A DNA stretch of 18,492 nucleotides, taken from NCBI GenBank assembly GCA_021798635.1, contig JAJZGH010000074.1, positions 1-18,492 of the forward strand. Reading direction: 5' to 3'. The notes beneath the pieces are model-generated. The model was given only the letters and a program-made list of their open reading frames with translations. It did no database searches and was not told the DNA's origin. Shown one piece after another: positions 7,618 to 15,551 of this stretch (the stretch's first letter is position 1; the number at the start of each line of letters is the position of its first letter). A program made the translations under genes and the position numbers. This DNA is from Planctomycetota bacterium. Its GTDB lineage: Bacteria > Planctomycetota > Phycisphaerae > WQYP01.

Positions 7618-8889
7618 ATGCAAAAGTCACTCGACCGGCGCACAGGCAACTCCATTACGCACTTATTTTCCGGGATTTTTGTGGTGGCGCTTTATGCGGC
7701 ATTGGGATTTCCAGGCTTGGCACGGGCCGGAGACGCTGCACTTACAGGCGGCACCAGTCGGTATAATTCCATTGTCCGGCCTGCCTATCAGAACCGCGTA
7801 AAGCATTATTTACGCTTGGAAAATTCCATACGCGGACTGGTGGTTTATGAACTCGGTAGTGGGATGTCCACGGGGTCCAGCGAGGAAATCATTGCCACTG
7901 TCAACACCAGCAAGTCTTCCCCGCCGATCAAGTTTGTCAATAAAGTTGGTCCGGACGTAATGGTTGCGGCACACATCGCACTGCGCGCTGTCCGATTGCG
8001 CTACCCCAAGCTCCAGCCGGGATGTATTCGATTAAGTTTTTCAGATCAATACCTGGATGCCGACGGCAATTCCGCCGGATGTGCCTGTGCGATCCTGATT
8101 TTATCGCTATTGGAGAACACCCGACTGGATCGGCAGATGGCGATTACGGGGGCCATCACCGCCGACTGGCGTGTGCGAGCCATCGGCGGGGTAGCCGACA
8201 AAATTCATGGAGCTATTGAAGATCATTTAACCGGCGTAGTGCTGCCGCAAAGAAATATTGGCAGTATCTCGGACATGATGATATTGGACGGTCCGCAGCG
8301 GGCCTGGAAAATCCAAATTTTCACAGTGCGCACCCTGCAGGAGGCGATGGCCCTGATGCAGCGGAATAAACCGCGCGACATCAGCTACGCCATGCTGCTG
8401 TTTTCAACCCTGCAGCCAAAATTTGACCGCATGGGAATCGGAGCCTTGCGTGATCCGGACGTGCTAAGCCGCCTCAAGCAGATTACCGCGTTGGCCCCCA
8501 ACGATATATCCGCACAATATCTGCTGGCGGTGGCGGCGGGGAAACAACTGCGGAAGCTTTCACTGGCAACATCCGAATACAAGGCTTTTGATATTATCAG
8601 CGGCTACAAGAATTACCTCTGGAAATTCCCGCCGCCCGCCATGGCGCTGCTGAAAGCACCCATCAGAAATACCTTGCGCCGGCTGTCGCGACTTTCAGAA
8701 ATTGCCGCTCCCCGCAGTGTTCCGCTCATTGAAGCCCTGCGACGGTTTATTCGAACCTGCGGTAACTGGGCGGGATCACCACCCGGTGTAATCCATATTG
8801 AAGCACGGCGCGATGCGGTGATGACGGCCCTGGACCGCCTGAACAGCAACAAACGAGCCATTGACCGCCTTTTACGCAACGGCTTTTAA
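7618..8889 (+). CDS. Exported Lon-type (S16) Ser/Lys peptidase-like protein
   Basis: This protein has 423 residues from the ATG at 7618, which has GGAGA seven bases upstream; the frame stays open further upstream to 7504 without a ribosome site. A signal peptide covers residues 1-37 (hydrophobic 16-34, cleavage after LARA). Residues about 75-245 resemble the Lon proteolytic domain: DADGNSAGCACAILILSLL holds the nucleophile Ser152, AITGAITADWRVRAIGGVADKI holds Lys195, and VVLPQRN closes the core. Ser152 and Lys195 are 43 residues apart, the same as Ser679 and Lys722 in E. coli Lon. There is no AAA+ ATPase and no Lon N-domain. The C-terminal 170 residues are helical. It begins a run of three exported proteins and ends 13 bases before the next start. 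The 246 bases upstream hold only weak promoter-like matches (TAGAAT at 7526, TACAAT at 7562). The target and role are unknown. Confidence 0.8.
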   Translation: MQKSLDRRTGNSITHLFSGIFVVALYAALGFPGLARAGDAALTGGTSRYNSIVRPAYQNRVKHYLRLENSIRGLVVYELGSGMSTGSSEEIIATVNTSKSSPPIKFVNKVGPDVMVAAHIALRAVRLRYPKLQPGCIRLSFSDQYLDADGNSAGCACAILILSLLENTRLDRQMAITGAITADWRVRAIGGVADKIHGAIEDHLTGVVLPQRNIGSISDMMILDGPQRAWKIQIFTVRTLQEAMALMQRNKPRDISYAMLLFSTLQPKFDRMGIGALRDPDVLSRLKQITALAPNDISAQYLLAVAAGKQLRKLSLATSEYKAFDIISGYKNYLWKFPPPAMALLKAPIRNTLRRLSRLSEIAAPRSVPLIEALRRFIRTCGNWAGSPPGVIHIEARRDAVMTALDRLNSNKRAIDRLLRNGF

Positions 8890-8902
8890 CCGGAGGCTGC
8901 CC

Positions 8903-10156
8903 ATGTCCATGCGCGCCGTTCACTGTCATGTGCTGCTGGTTGCATCGCTTTTCGTGATTTTGTTGTCGTGTAATCCGGTTAAACCGGTGGAAGCGGCTTC
9001 CATCACGCGCGACGGCCCAACCATCAATGTGCTGGCGCGTATCAATACCGCACGCGATTCGCGCACGGGCGGCTGGGCCATTAACAATCACTGCCTCGTG
9101 GGAACTTCCAGGTGGAAAAATATAAGTATCGGCCTGCCGATTGGGGCACCGCCACAATACAATCTTCGTGCGGTTTTCGCCCGCACCGCAACAGATAATG
9201 ACGTCGCAATCGTCTGTTGTGTCAAGGGACGCCAGTTTGACTGGGATATGGGAGCGTATGGCAATCATATTGATGGATTCGAACAGGTTGATGGGAAAAA
9301 TATAATCAACAGCCCAAAATCACGCCACTTTGCTCAGTGCCTTAAGAACCAGGTGCGCTACACCTGTCTGATAAAAGTGCGCACGCGGGAAGTCCGGGCT
9401 TATCTCGACGGAAACCTCATTATGCGATGGAAAACCCGTTATCGTCATGCCCATCCCAATCCGACATGGTTACCACCGCTGAACTTTGCGCTGGGAGTTG
9501 CCGCCCGAAGCAGCGTGATATTTTATGCCATTACACTCACGCCGGTTCAAACCGTAGAAGCTCCGGCTGATCCAATGGGAATTAATTATCAACTTCCTCT
9601 TGACCTGCGCGCACAGATCAATCCGCTGCCTTTGACGAAGCGTAAAAATCCCAACGAATATGCTCCGGCTATCTCGAATACCAACGCGCCATTTACCAGC
9701 GCCGCAGCTATTGCCGCCCAGAAAACATATCACGCGGCGGAAAACACCGCTCACTCCAGTTACCGGAGGTCGGTGAATGCGGCGACAAAACATTGTCGCG
9801 CCCATCTGCTTACTGCCCTGCAAGCTGCCATGACGTCCAATGAAGTCCATGAAACACTCCGTCTTACGATTATTATTACGGCCATGAAAAAGCGGGGCTT
9901 TCATGCACCAGAGCACACCGGGTTTACCACTGCTAGAGCCAAAACCGCATGGAAGCAATACACGATGGCCTTGGCTGTAGCACGCGGACAATTCCGTTTG
10001 GCCCTGCAGACGTATCGGCAAATATACTGCACGCAATTGCGCAAGGCCCTTAGCGCGGCCGTTCGCGACAACCATCTAGCCGAAGCACTGCGGATAGAAA
10101 AGTCTCTCAAACGCCTGGAACCTTCAGGTGCTAAGGAATTACCTTACGGGAAGTGA
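8903..10156 (+). CDS. Exported concanavalin-like domain protein with duplicated helical tail
   Basis: This protein has 417 residues from the ATG at 8903, chosen because CGGAGG lies six bases before it; an ATG at 8861 is in frame but would overlap the upstream gene. A signal peptide (hydrophobic 9-22) ends at LLSC (Cys23, possible lipobox) or at VEAA near 32. Residues about 38-215 look like a jelly-roll sandwich of the concanavalin/LamG kind: YNLRAVFAR, VAIVCCVKGRQF, LIKVRTREVRAYLDGNLIMRW and VIFYAITLTP, the last typical of the closing strand in such domains. After a Pro/Asn linker (217-264), two helical units of about 65 residues follow (266-331 and 341-405), each ending in an EALRI-type helix. 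The same tail occurs in the next gene. Several Cys residues (106, 107, 146, 155, 376) suggest disulfides. Ligand binding is inferred from fold only. Confidence 0.75.
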   Translation: MSMRAVHCHVLLVASLFVILLSCNPVKPVEAASITRDGPTINVLARINTARDSRTGGWAINNHCLVGTSRWKNISIGLPIGAPPQYNLRAVFARTATDNDVAIVCCVKGRQFDWDMGAYGNHIDGFEQVDGKNIINSPKSRHFAQCLKNQVRYTCLIKVRTREVRAYLDGNLIMRWKTRYRHAHPNPTWLPPLNFALGVAARSSVIFYAITLTPVQTVEAPADPMGINYQLPLDLRAQINPLPLTKRKNPNEYAPAISNTNAPFTSAAAIAAQKTYHAAENTAHSSYRRSVNAATKHCRAHLLTALQAAMTSNEVHETLRLTIIITAMKKRGFHAPEHTGFTTARAKTAWKQYTMALAVARGQFRLALQTYRQIYCTQLRKALSAAVRDNHLAEALRIEKSLKRLEPSGAKELPYGK

Positions 10157-10210
10157 ATCGACTGCCGTGTGTCACGAGCGGTGGCGCTTTAATGGAATCG
10201 GATCAGATGT

Positions 10211-11881
10211 ATGCCAGGGAATAACTTCATCAGTCGTGTGATTTGCGTTCTGATTGCCTGGAACGCACTTTGGTTTTATTCACCTGCCGTGCCAGGTGCC
10301 CCGGCCAAATCGCACGCCTGGCGCACGACCGATATATTCGTAACAGTTGACGGAGCCTTAGGGACGGTATATATCAATAATAGGCCATTTTTCGGCAAGG
10401 AAACCAGCGTATCGACCGGTATCCCTGGCATACAGAACGAAGATTTATTCATTCACACGCACCCTGGAGACTGGATTGTTTTTCAGGTCGTATGTCTGCG
10501 GCAATCCAGACCGCAACGGGGATTTGCCGCCGTGGGCAGAAGCCATGGTGCTACCATCTTTTTATCAGAAAGCCATTCCCCGCAATGGTGTGCCACCTCC
10601 GATGGCGCGCATATTTTCAAGTTTCTTCAGAACCGGACCTATCTGCGCAACTCGGCGACCGTTATCCCCGCGCATCCCTCGCAGAAGTGTCTTAAGGTAA
10701 TGAATGACCATAGCAATTTCACGCACGGTCAGGTGATCTGGGCACGCGGCACGGCACGGGTTATATGGATCAAATGTATCATCCCGCGACATAAAATGCC
10801 GCTGGCCGGAACACCAACTGGGGCAAAACACCAGGTGGCCTCCGCGACACATGTTCGCCTTTCCCAGCCCGGCCCCATAAAAAACGGCATCTATACTTTG
10901 ACCAATCAGCTCAATCATCTGGCTCTCAATGATCCAGCGGGCTCGGATCAACCGGATACGACCATGGATCAGGCGACTGCCGATGGCAGTAAACAACAGC
11001 AGTGGGAATTCACGTATCAGGGGCACAGCCTTTATACCATTAAAAATGTCGCCAGCGCCTTGTATCTTACCGGCCCCGAAACCAGGCGGCGGCTCGGTCT
11101 TCTCCTGCGGCAGGAAAAGGCGAATCATACGAAAAATCAGGAATGGAAATTACAACCCGACGGTCAGGGGTTTTTGTGCGTGAACGCAGCCTGCGGCCTG
11201 GTCATGGATGATTCGGGGCGTCAGGTGACTCCAGGTGCCAATGTAGATTTATGGTCCATACACCACGTCAGAATCAGCGGTAATCAGACCTGGATACTTC
11301 GGAACACACAGCCGAAGCGCTATCAGAAGCCTCCGCACATTGCCCTGAGGGTTGCACTGCATCCTGCGAAAACAATCCCGATACATGCCGCGAAAAGAAC
11401 CATCACCTTCACCGACGTTCTAGCGGTTGCCGCCATGCAGGATTTCCAGGGACAGTTAAAGGTTCTCCGCGCGGGTAAGCAGCACGCTGAGGCTAAAGCG
11501 ACACGCGACTGTGATGCGGCGTTGCGCAACGCGTTGGCAGCGGCGATAACGGAGAATCTGTCCGGTGAAGCAAAGAAAATCGGGGTGGCATTAACCGCGC
11601 TGGAGAAATCGACCTATCGCCCCAGCTTAGAAATCCCGTTCACCATGAAAGCGGCGCGGGTCGCATGGCGGAAATATCGGCTTACGCGGGCGGTAGAGCG
11701 GGCAGTTTATCTTGAAGCAAAAGAAAAATTAAGAAATAATTTTGCCAAGGCGTTAAAACCGGCCCTGCTTGAAGCCGTCGACTCCGGCAATGTTTCCGAC
11801 GCACTATTAATTGAAAAAACAATCCACCGGCTGAATCATGAAAATGCTGATCCGTGGAACATTGCAGGCAACGTCCCGTAA
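10211..11881 (+). CDS. Exported ricin-B-type beta-trefoil protein with duplicated helical tail
   Basis: This protein has 556 residues. The N-terminal hydrophobic stretch (7-26) looks like a signal peptide, with cleavage near VPGA (27-30). Residues 36-193 form an unassigned beta-rich domain (DIFVTVDGALGTVYINNRPFF, HTHPGDWIVFQV, ARVIWIKCII). Residues about 220-365 form a ricin-type trefoil with three QxW signatures, QQW (263-265), QEW (310-312) and QTW (359-361), about 48 residues apart, one per lobe. Residues 402-465 and 477-541 are two helical units that match those of the preceding gene. The gene starts 54 bases after the preceding gene and is in the same direction, so it is probably in the same transcript. 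The ribosome site before 10211 is weak, and an out-of-frame ATG lies at 10207. Carbohydrate binding is likely from the family; no catalytic domain is seen. Confidence 0.78.
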   Translation: MPGNNFISRVICVLIAWNALWFYSPAVPGAPAKSHAWRTTDIFVTVDGALGTVYINNRPFFGKETSVSTGIPGIQNEDLFIHTHPGDWIVFQVVCLRQSRPQRGFAAVGRSHGATIFLSESHSPQWCATSDGAHIFKFLQNRTYLRNSATVIPAHPSQKCLKVMNDHSNFTHGQVIWARGTARVIWIKCIIPRHKMPLAGTPTGAKHQVASATHVRLSQPGPIKNGIYTLTNQLNHLALNDPAGSDQPDTTMDQATADGSKQQQWEFTYQGHSLYTIKNVASALYLTGPETRRRLGLLLRQEKANHTKNQEWKLQPDGQGFLCVNAACGLVMDDSGRQVTPGANVDLWSIHHVRISGNQTWILRNTQPKRYQKPPHIALRVALHPAKTIPIHAAKRTITFTDVLAVAAMQDFQGQLKVLRAGKQHAEAKATRDCDAALRNALAAAITENLSGEAKKIGVALTALEKSTYRPSLEIPFTMKAARVAWRKYRLTRAVERAVYLEAKEKLRNNFAKALKPALLEAVDSGNVSDALLIEKTIHRLNHENADPWNIAGNVP

Positions 11882-11901
11882 TGGCTCGGACATGTGCCGG
11901 C

Positions 11902-11921
11902 AACAAGCTTGTTATTTTTTT
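11902..11921 (+). terminator. Weak terminator-like palindrome between convergent genes
   Basis: AACAAGCTTGTT (11902-11913) is a perfect palindrome followed by A and seven T on the plus strand, just after the ricin-B gene. The stem can only be about four pairs. The T run is also the last codons of nnrD on the other strand, so the match may be chance. Confidence 0.25.
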
Positions 11922-12934
11922 AAATGGGCCGCGATGGCGCGGGGCAGATACTCGGCAATATCAGTAGCCAGCAGGCCCGCCGGGCCGATGGCCTTGGCCG
12001 CCAGATCGCCGGCCAACCCATGCAGATGCACACCCAGGCGAGCCGCCTGCGCACAAGACAGCCCTCCCTGACCAACCAGTGATGCAATCACACCCGTGAG
12101 AACATCGCCACTGCCGGCGGTTGCCATTGCAGGGTTGCCCGTTTTATTTATGCCAATGCGCCCGCCATCGGCGATCACGGTCTGATGGCCCTTAAGTACC
12201 ACCACGCACCCTGTCGCGCGGCTTAGCAGTTCGGCCAAAGCTGTACGATCCGGACCTGTTTTGGTCGCCGGCTCCACCGGCAGTTGTACCGCAGGTGCCG
12301 CAGCTGATTCCTCCGGCATGTCCAATGCAATCCCGTCTGCGGTGGATGGGGCATCATCATCATCCGCTAAGCTGCGCGGTGTGGCGGCGATGGCGGCCGG
12401 TACTTTTTCCGCAGCCATCCCGATATTTCCCCCGCGCTTGGCAACCGCGGCCATCAGACGCATGAATTCACCCATGTGGGGCGTCAGAACTACATTGGAC
12501 CAGTCCCTCCGCGTCGGCCATTCACTGGCTTCCAGCGAAGCCAGCGTGTTAAGAGCATCGGCATCGAGGACCATGGGACCGCGATGGCGTTCCAGGAGTT
12601 CCAGAACAATCTTCTTCGTAGTTGTATTCACGCCCATACCCGGGCCAATGGCAACCGCGTCGTGATGGTCCGCAAATTCCACCAATGATTTCATATCGCG
12701 CGGATTAATCATAAAACCCGTTGCCACCGGGCATATTTCTAAGATGTGTGGGAGAATATCTTTGATGGCCGCGATCCGACAGAGTCCGGCACCCGCTCGC
12801 ATGGCACCGGTTGCCACCAGCGCCGGTGCGCCGAGCATACAGTCCGAGCCGGCAATGACCAGAACTTTTCCAAAATCGCCCTTATAGGCCTCTGATCGCC
12901 GGGGTGTCATACCAGGTAATTCAATTGTTTCCAT
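11912..12934 (-). CDS. nnrD: ADP/ATP-dependent NAD(P)H-hydrate dehydratase
   Basis: NnrD repairs damaged NADHX/NADPHX by nucleotide-dependent dehydration; it has a ribokinase-like fold and is cytoplasmic. It has 340 residues from the ATG at 12934; the frame is open further upstream, but that part looks non-coding and overlaps the GH88 gene. Motifs in order: KGDFGKVLVIAGS (18-30) with MLGAPALVATGAMRAGAGL (33-51), AIGPGMG (95-101), VLDADALN (122-129), VLTPHMGEF (149-157), VVVLKGHQTVIA (244-255), and GNPAMATAGSGDVLTGVI (266-283) with catalytic Asp277, then HLHGLAGD (303-310). The stand-alone enzyme usually has about 280 residues. The excess is an Ala/Pro/acidic insert at about 173-226 (including DDDD at 191-194) between the TPH and LKG motifs. 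No N-terminal epimerase (NnrE) domain is fused. Confidence 0.9.
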   Translation of the reverse strand: METIELPGMTPRRSEAYKGDFGKVLVIAGSDCMLGAPALVATGAMRAGAGLCRIAAIKDILPHILEICPVATGFMINPRDMKSLVEFADHHDAVAIGPGMGVNTTTKKIVLELLERHRGPMVLDADALNTLASLEASEWPTRRDWSNVVLTPHMGEFMRLMAAVAKRGGNIGMAAEKVPAAIAATPRSLADDDDAPSTADGIALDMPEESAAAPAVQLPVEPATKTGPDRTALAELLSRATGCVVVLKGHQTVIADGGRIGINKTGNPAMATAGSGDVLTGVIASLVGQGGLSCAQAARLGVHLHGLAGDLAAKAIGPAGLLATDIAEYLPRAIAAHLKK

Positions 12935-12971
12935 AACACGTAGCCTATGAGAATTTGCCTTGATCGGCAAG

Positions 12972-12993
12972 CGTCTGATCAACGTCTGATCAA
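12972..12993. repeat. Tandem 11-base direct repeat between GH88 and nnrD
   Basis: CGTCTGATCAA occurs twice with no gap (12972-12982, 12983-12993) in the 83-base spacer between the two minus-strand genes. It contains TGATCA palindromes. A regulatory or mRNA role is possible but unproven. Confidence 0.5.
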
Positions 12994-13017
12994 AAAAGAA
13001 AAACGCGAGCCGGGACT

Positions 13018-14448
13018 TTAATGATCGAAAAAATGATACGATTGGCCCTTCATGTACGCCTTGAGCAAAAGCGCCAGTTCCACCGCATGGTAGTCGCCCC
13101 ACAGACTGCTTTCCCCGCACGGTATTTTTCGACCAGGCGGAATGTAATCCCAGCCGTTGGGGCGATGATATACGGAGTGCAGAATGAGTCCCTGATGATC
13201 AGGTGAGGTGCTTAAATACGGTTCGGAAAAAAGCGTTTTGGCAATCAGTAAGCCGTCGCCAAGATAGTCTCCTGCGTTGCCCGACCTGCTGGATTCCAGA
13301 TAGCAACCCAGGCGGATAAATCCCTGTGCGGCGATCGCGGCGGCACTGGAATCAATGGGTTCGTGATCATTGTAAGGATCCGAGCGGGTATTGCGGTACG
13401 TCACCGGAGCAGGCAGACCCGGTGCGCCGGAATCCCAATACACCATGCCATCACTGAAACTGTTTTGGCGATACCATTTGGCCGTAGCCAGGGCCGCTTT
13501 CAGATAGGTATCCATGACCCTGTTTTTCAGTTCAGAACCCGAATAACCCTTGAAGTGTGGCGTCAGGCTTGTCCAGTGATCATCAGCGAGCGTTGAAAGA
13601 AATTCCAGTTGCTCGGCAAACCCCAGAAGCAGCCACGCCAAACCACGAGTCCAGGTTGTAAACGGACTGAAACCCTGCTGACTGCTGGGGCAGCGAAAGC
13701 GCCCGTCATTAACATTAAATATTGACTCATGCACAACACGGCCCGGCTGCGTATCATAAAAATCCCGGCCGGTACCGTAGAAGACATTGTATTTCGCAGT
13801 GGTTAAGCCATGCTGAATGCTGCGTGCCAGAAGATCAATGGGACGATCATTTTCCCCATATAATTCATGATTCAACTGCCACGCCACCACCAGTGCCCGC
13901 AGGGAGCGAATGGTATCGCTGAAAAGGGAATGTGGACCATTAAACGAATAAATGTATCCGGCATCGCGGCACGTGGGATTTTTTTCGGGATCAGATGGGA
14001 TAGAGGTCCAGCGGGCCGCCTGCACCGCCCCACTGACTTTCAGGGCCATTTCCAGAAAATTCAAATATTGGCGGTCGAAACGGATTTTTTTTCCCAGCAT
14101 CAACCTGCGCAGATTGCCATAGGTTGAAATATTATTAAAGCCATGATCATGCACGCCGATGTTGGATACGTGCCGCGCCATGTGGTTCTGGATGTTTTCC
14201 TGCGCGACTTTCAGCAGCGTTTCATCACCGATCCCGTCAAAGATCAGCAGGGGAATGCCCAGCAGAAATCCTTCGGTCCAGAGCGTCCAGTTGCGGGCCT
14301 GATATTTTCCCTGCACGGTAAAAACCGGTGCGCCGTTCTCGGGCTTCCATGCGGCCAGCGCGGCTAAAGACTTTTGTCCTGCCAGGGCTAAAAATTTGTC
14401 CAGCTCCGCGGAATCCAGCTTTAGCCGCCCGGAGATCATCGTATCCAT
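13018..14448 (-). CDS. GH88-type unsaturated glucuronyl hydrolase-like protein
   Basis: GH88 enzymes remove unsaturated uronic acids from oligosaccharides made by polysaccharide lyases, through hydration of the vinyl ether. This protein has 476 residues from the ATG at 14448, with AGGA five bases upstream; a TTG at 14463 would extend it by five residues. It has the (alpha/alpha)6-barrel pattern. VHDHGF (99-104) carries Asp101, and LFSDTIRSL (175-183) carries Asp178, matching the two catalytic Asp regions of Bacillus UGL (Asp88 and Asp149). Further family motifs are TTWTRGLAWLLLGFAEQL (264-281), PIDSSAAAIAAQGFIRLG (364-381) and ESSLWGDYHAVELALLL (446-462). There is no signal peptide, so it acts on imported sugars. 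It begins 15 bases after pdhB stops, an odd operon partner for a dehydrogenase. Confidence 0.85.
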   Translation of the reverse strand: MDTMISGRLKLDSAELDKFLALAGQKSLAALAAWKPENGAPVFTVQGKYQARNWTLWTEGFLLGIPLLIFDGIGDETLLKVAQENIQNHMARHVSNIGVHDHGFNNISTYGNLRRLMLGKKIRFDRQYLNFLEMALKVSGAVQAARWTSIPSDPEKNPTCRDAGYIYSFNGPHSLFSDTIRSLRALVVAWQLNHELYGENDRPIDLLARSIQHGLTTAKYNVFYGTGRDFYDTQPGRVVHESIFNVNDGRFRCPSSQQGFSPFTTWTRGLAWLLLGFAEQLEFLSTLADDHWTSLTPHFKGYSGSELKNRVMDTYLKAALATAKWYRQNSFSDGMVYWDSGAPGLPAPVTYRNTRSDPYNDHEPIDSSAAAIAAQGFIRLGCYLESSRSGNAGDYLGDGLLIAKTLFSEPYLSTSPDHQGLILHSVYHRPNGWDYIPPGRKIPCGESSLWGDYHAVELALLLKAYMKGQSYHFFDH

Positions 14449-14463
14449 GAAATTCCTGTGCAA

Positions 14464-15450
14464 TCAGCCCTGAAAATAAATGGCTTTCTTGATGGCATCG
14501 GCCACGCGATCAACTCCGGGAACAACATGCTGCAGCAGGGGCTTGCTGTACGGCATCGGTACATCCAGTGCCGCCACGCGAATCACCGAATTATCCAGAT
14601 AATCGAAACAGTTTTCCTGCAGCTGTGCGGCAATTTCCGCCCCCACCCCGCACTGCGGATATCCCTCCTCCACGGTTACACAATAGCCGGTCTTCTGCAC
14701 CGATGCCATAATCGCCGGCATATCCAAAGGGCGCAGCGTACGCGGGTCCACCACTTCCACTTCAATGCCATGTTCTTTGTGCAGTTTTTCCGCCGCCGCC
14801 AGAGCGGTCAGGCAGCAATGTCCCCACGCCACCACCGTGCAATCGGAGCCTTCCCGCTTTATATCCGCTTTACCAAAGGGGATAAGATATTCCTCTTCCG
14901 GCACTTCCCCACGCAGCCCATACATGGACTCATTTTCCAGAAAAATCACAGGATCATCATCACGGATCGCCGTTTTCAACAGCCCCTTGGCATCATAGGC
15001 GGTTGTGGGGCACACCACTTTAAGTCCCGGAACATGCGTATAAAGCGCATCAACCGTCCAGGAATGTGTGGCCCCAAGTTGCTGCCCCGGCCCGGATATA
15101 CCACGAAACACGATGGGCACTTTTAATTGGCCGCCGGACATGTGCCGCACTTTTGGTGCATTATTTACCACTTGGTCAAATGCCACCAGTGAAAAAGAAA
15201 AGGTCATGAATTCAATAATCGGCCGCATGCCAACCATCGCGGCACCCACGCCGAGTCCGGCAAAACCGGATTCGGAAATTGGTGCATCCACCACGCGCAT
15301 CGGGCCGAATTTTGCCAACATGCCCTGTGAAACTTTATAAGCACCGTCATATTCGGCAACTTCCTCGCCGATAAGAAATACATCCGGATCGCGCTGCATT
15401 TCCTCACACATGGCCTGATTAAGCGCTTCACGCATTTGAATTTCGGGCAT
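14464..15450 (-). CDS. pdhB: Pyruvate dehydrogenase E1 component, beta subunit
   Basis: With E1 alpha this forms the thiamin-diphosphate heterotetramer that decarboxylates pyruvate and acetylates the lipoyl group of E2. The length of 328 residues is normal. FLIGEEVAEYDGAYKVSQG (25-43) holds the conserved Glu that activates the cofactor. VVDAPISESGFAGLGVGAAMVGMRPIIEFM and HSWTVDALYTHVPGLKVVCP are characteristic of the mitochondrial/alphaproteobacterial-like E1 beta type rather than the acetoin or branched-chain types. The transketolase C-terminal domain follows (VVDPRTLRPLD, VTVEEG, PMPYSKPLL). AAGGAA lies at normal distance before the ATG at 15450. pdhA is 101 bases upstream, with a stem-loop between them. 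No E2 or E3 gene follows in the window. Confidence 0.93.
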   Translation of the reverse strand: MPEIQMREALNQAMCEEMQRDPDVFLIGEEVAEYDGAYKVSQGMLAKFGPMRVVDAPISESGFAGLGVGAAMVGMRPIIEFMTFSFSLVAFDQVVNNAPKVRHMSGGQLKVPIVFRGISGPGQQLGATHSWTVDALYTHVPGLKVVCPTTAYDAKGLLKTAIRDDDPVIFLENESMYGLRGEVPEEEYLIPFGKADIKREGSDCTVVAWGHCCLTALAAAEKLHKEHGIEVEVVDPRTLRPLDMPAIMASVQKTGYCVTVEEGYPQCGVGAEIAAQLQENCFDYLDNSVIRVAALDVPMPYSKPLLQHVVPGVDRVADAIKKAIYFQG

Positions 15451-15493
15451 AGCTTTTATTCCTTCGTATTTTTTTCCCTGCCAAATTGCTAAT

Positions 15494-15529
15494 CTTCACG
15501 GGTACCAATAAATTATTCGACCCGTGAAG
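15494..15529 (-). promoter_or_regulatory. Intercistronic stem-loop between pdhA and pdhB
   Basis: CTTCACGGGT (15494-15503) and ACCCGTGAAG (15520-15529) are perfect 10-base inverted arms around a 16-base AT-rich loop. On the transcribed strand no U run follows the stem, so it does not look like an intrinsic terminator. It more likely sets mRNA processing or stability, or the pdhA:pdhB ratio, or is a protein-binding site on DNA. Confidence 0.6.
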
Positions 15530-15551
15530 GAATTTTTGGAAAGCCTGCACG

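Noticed and set aside
9470..10075. 201-codon minus-strand frame opposite the concanavalin-like gene
   Set aside because: The plus strand has a strong ribosome site, a signal peptide and a tail repeated in the next gene; the reverse frame shows none.
12972..12993. Repeat as the start of a CRISPR array
   Set aside because: Only two adjacent 11-base copies, with no spacers and no cas genes.
12935..13120. 62-residue N-terminal extension of NnrD
   Set aside because: It overlaps the GH88 gene end and is not protein-like (FAFFFFDQT). NnrD homology begins just after the ATG at 12934.
14458..15126. 222-codon plus-strand frame opposite pdhB
   Set aside because: pdhB is unmistakable on the minus strand; the plus frame is His/Arg-rich shadow sequence.
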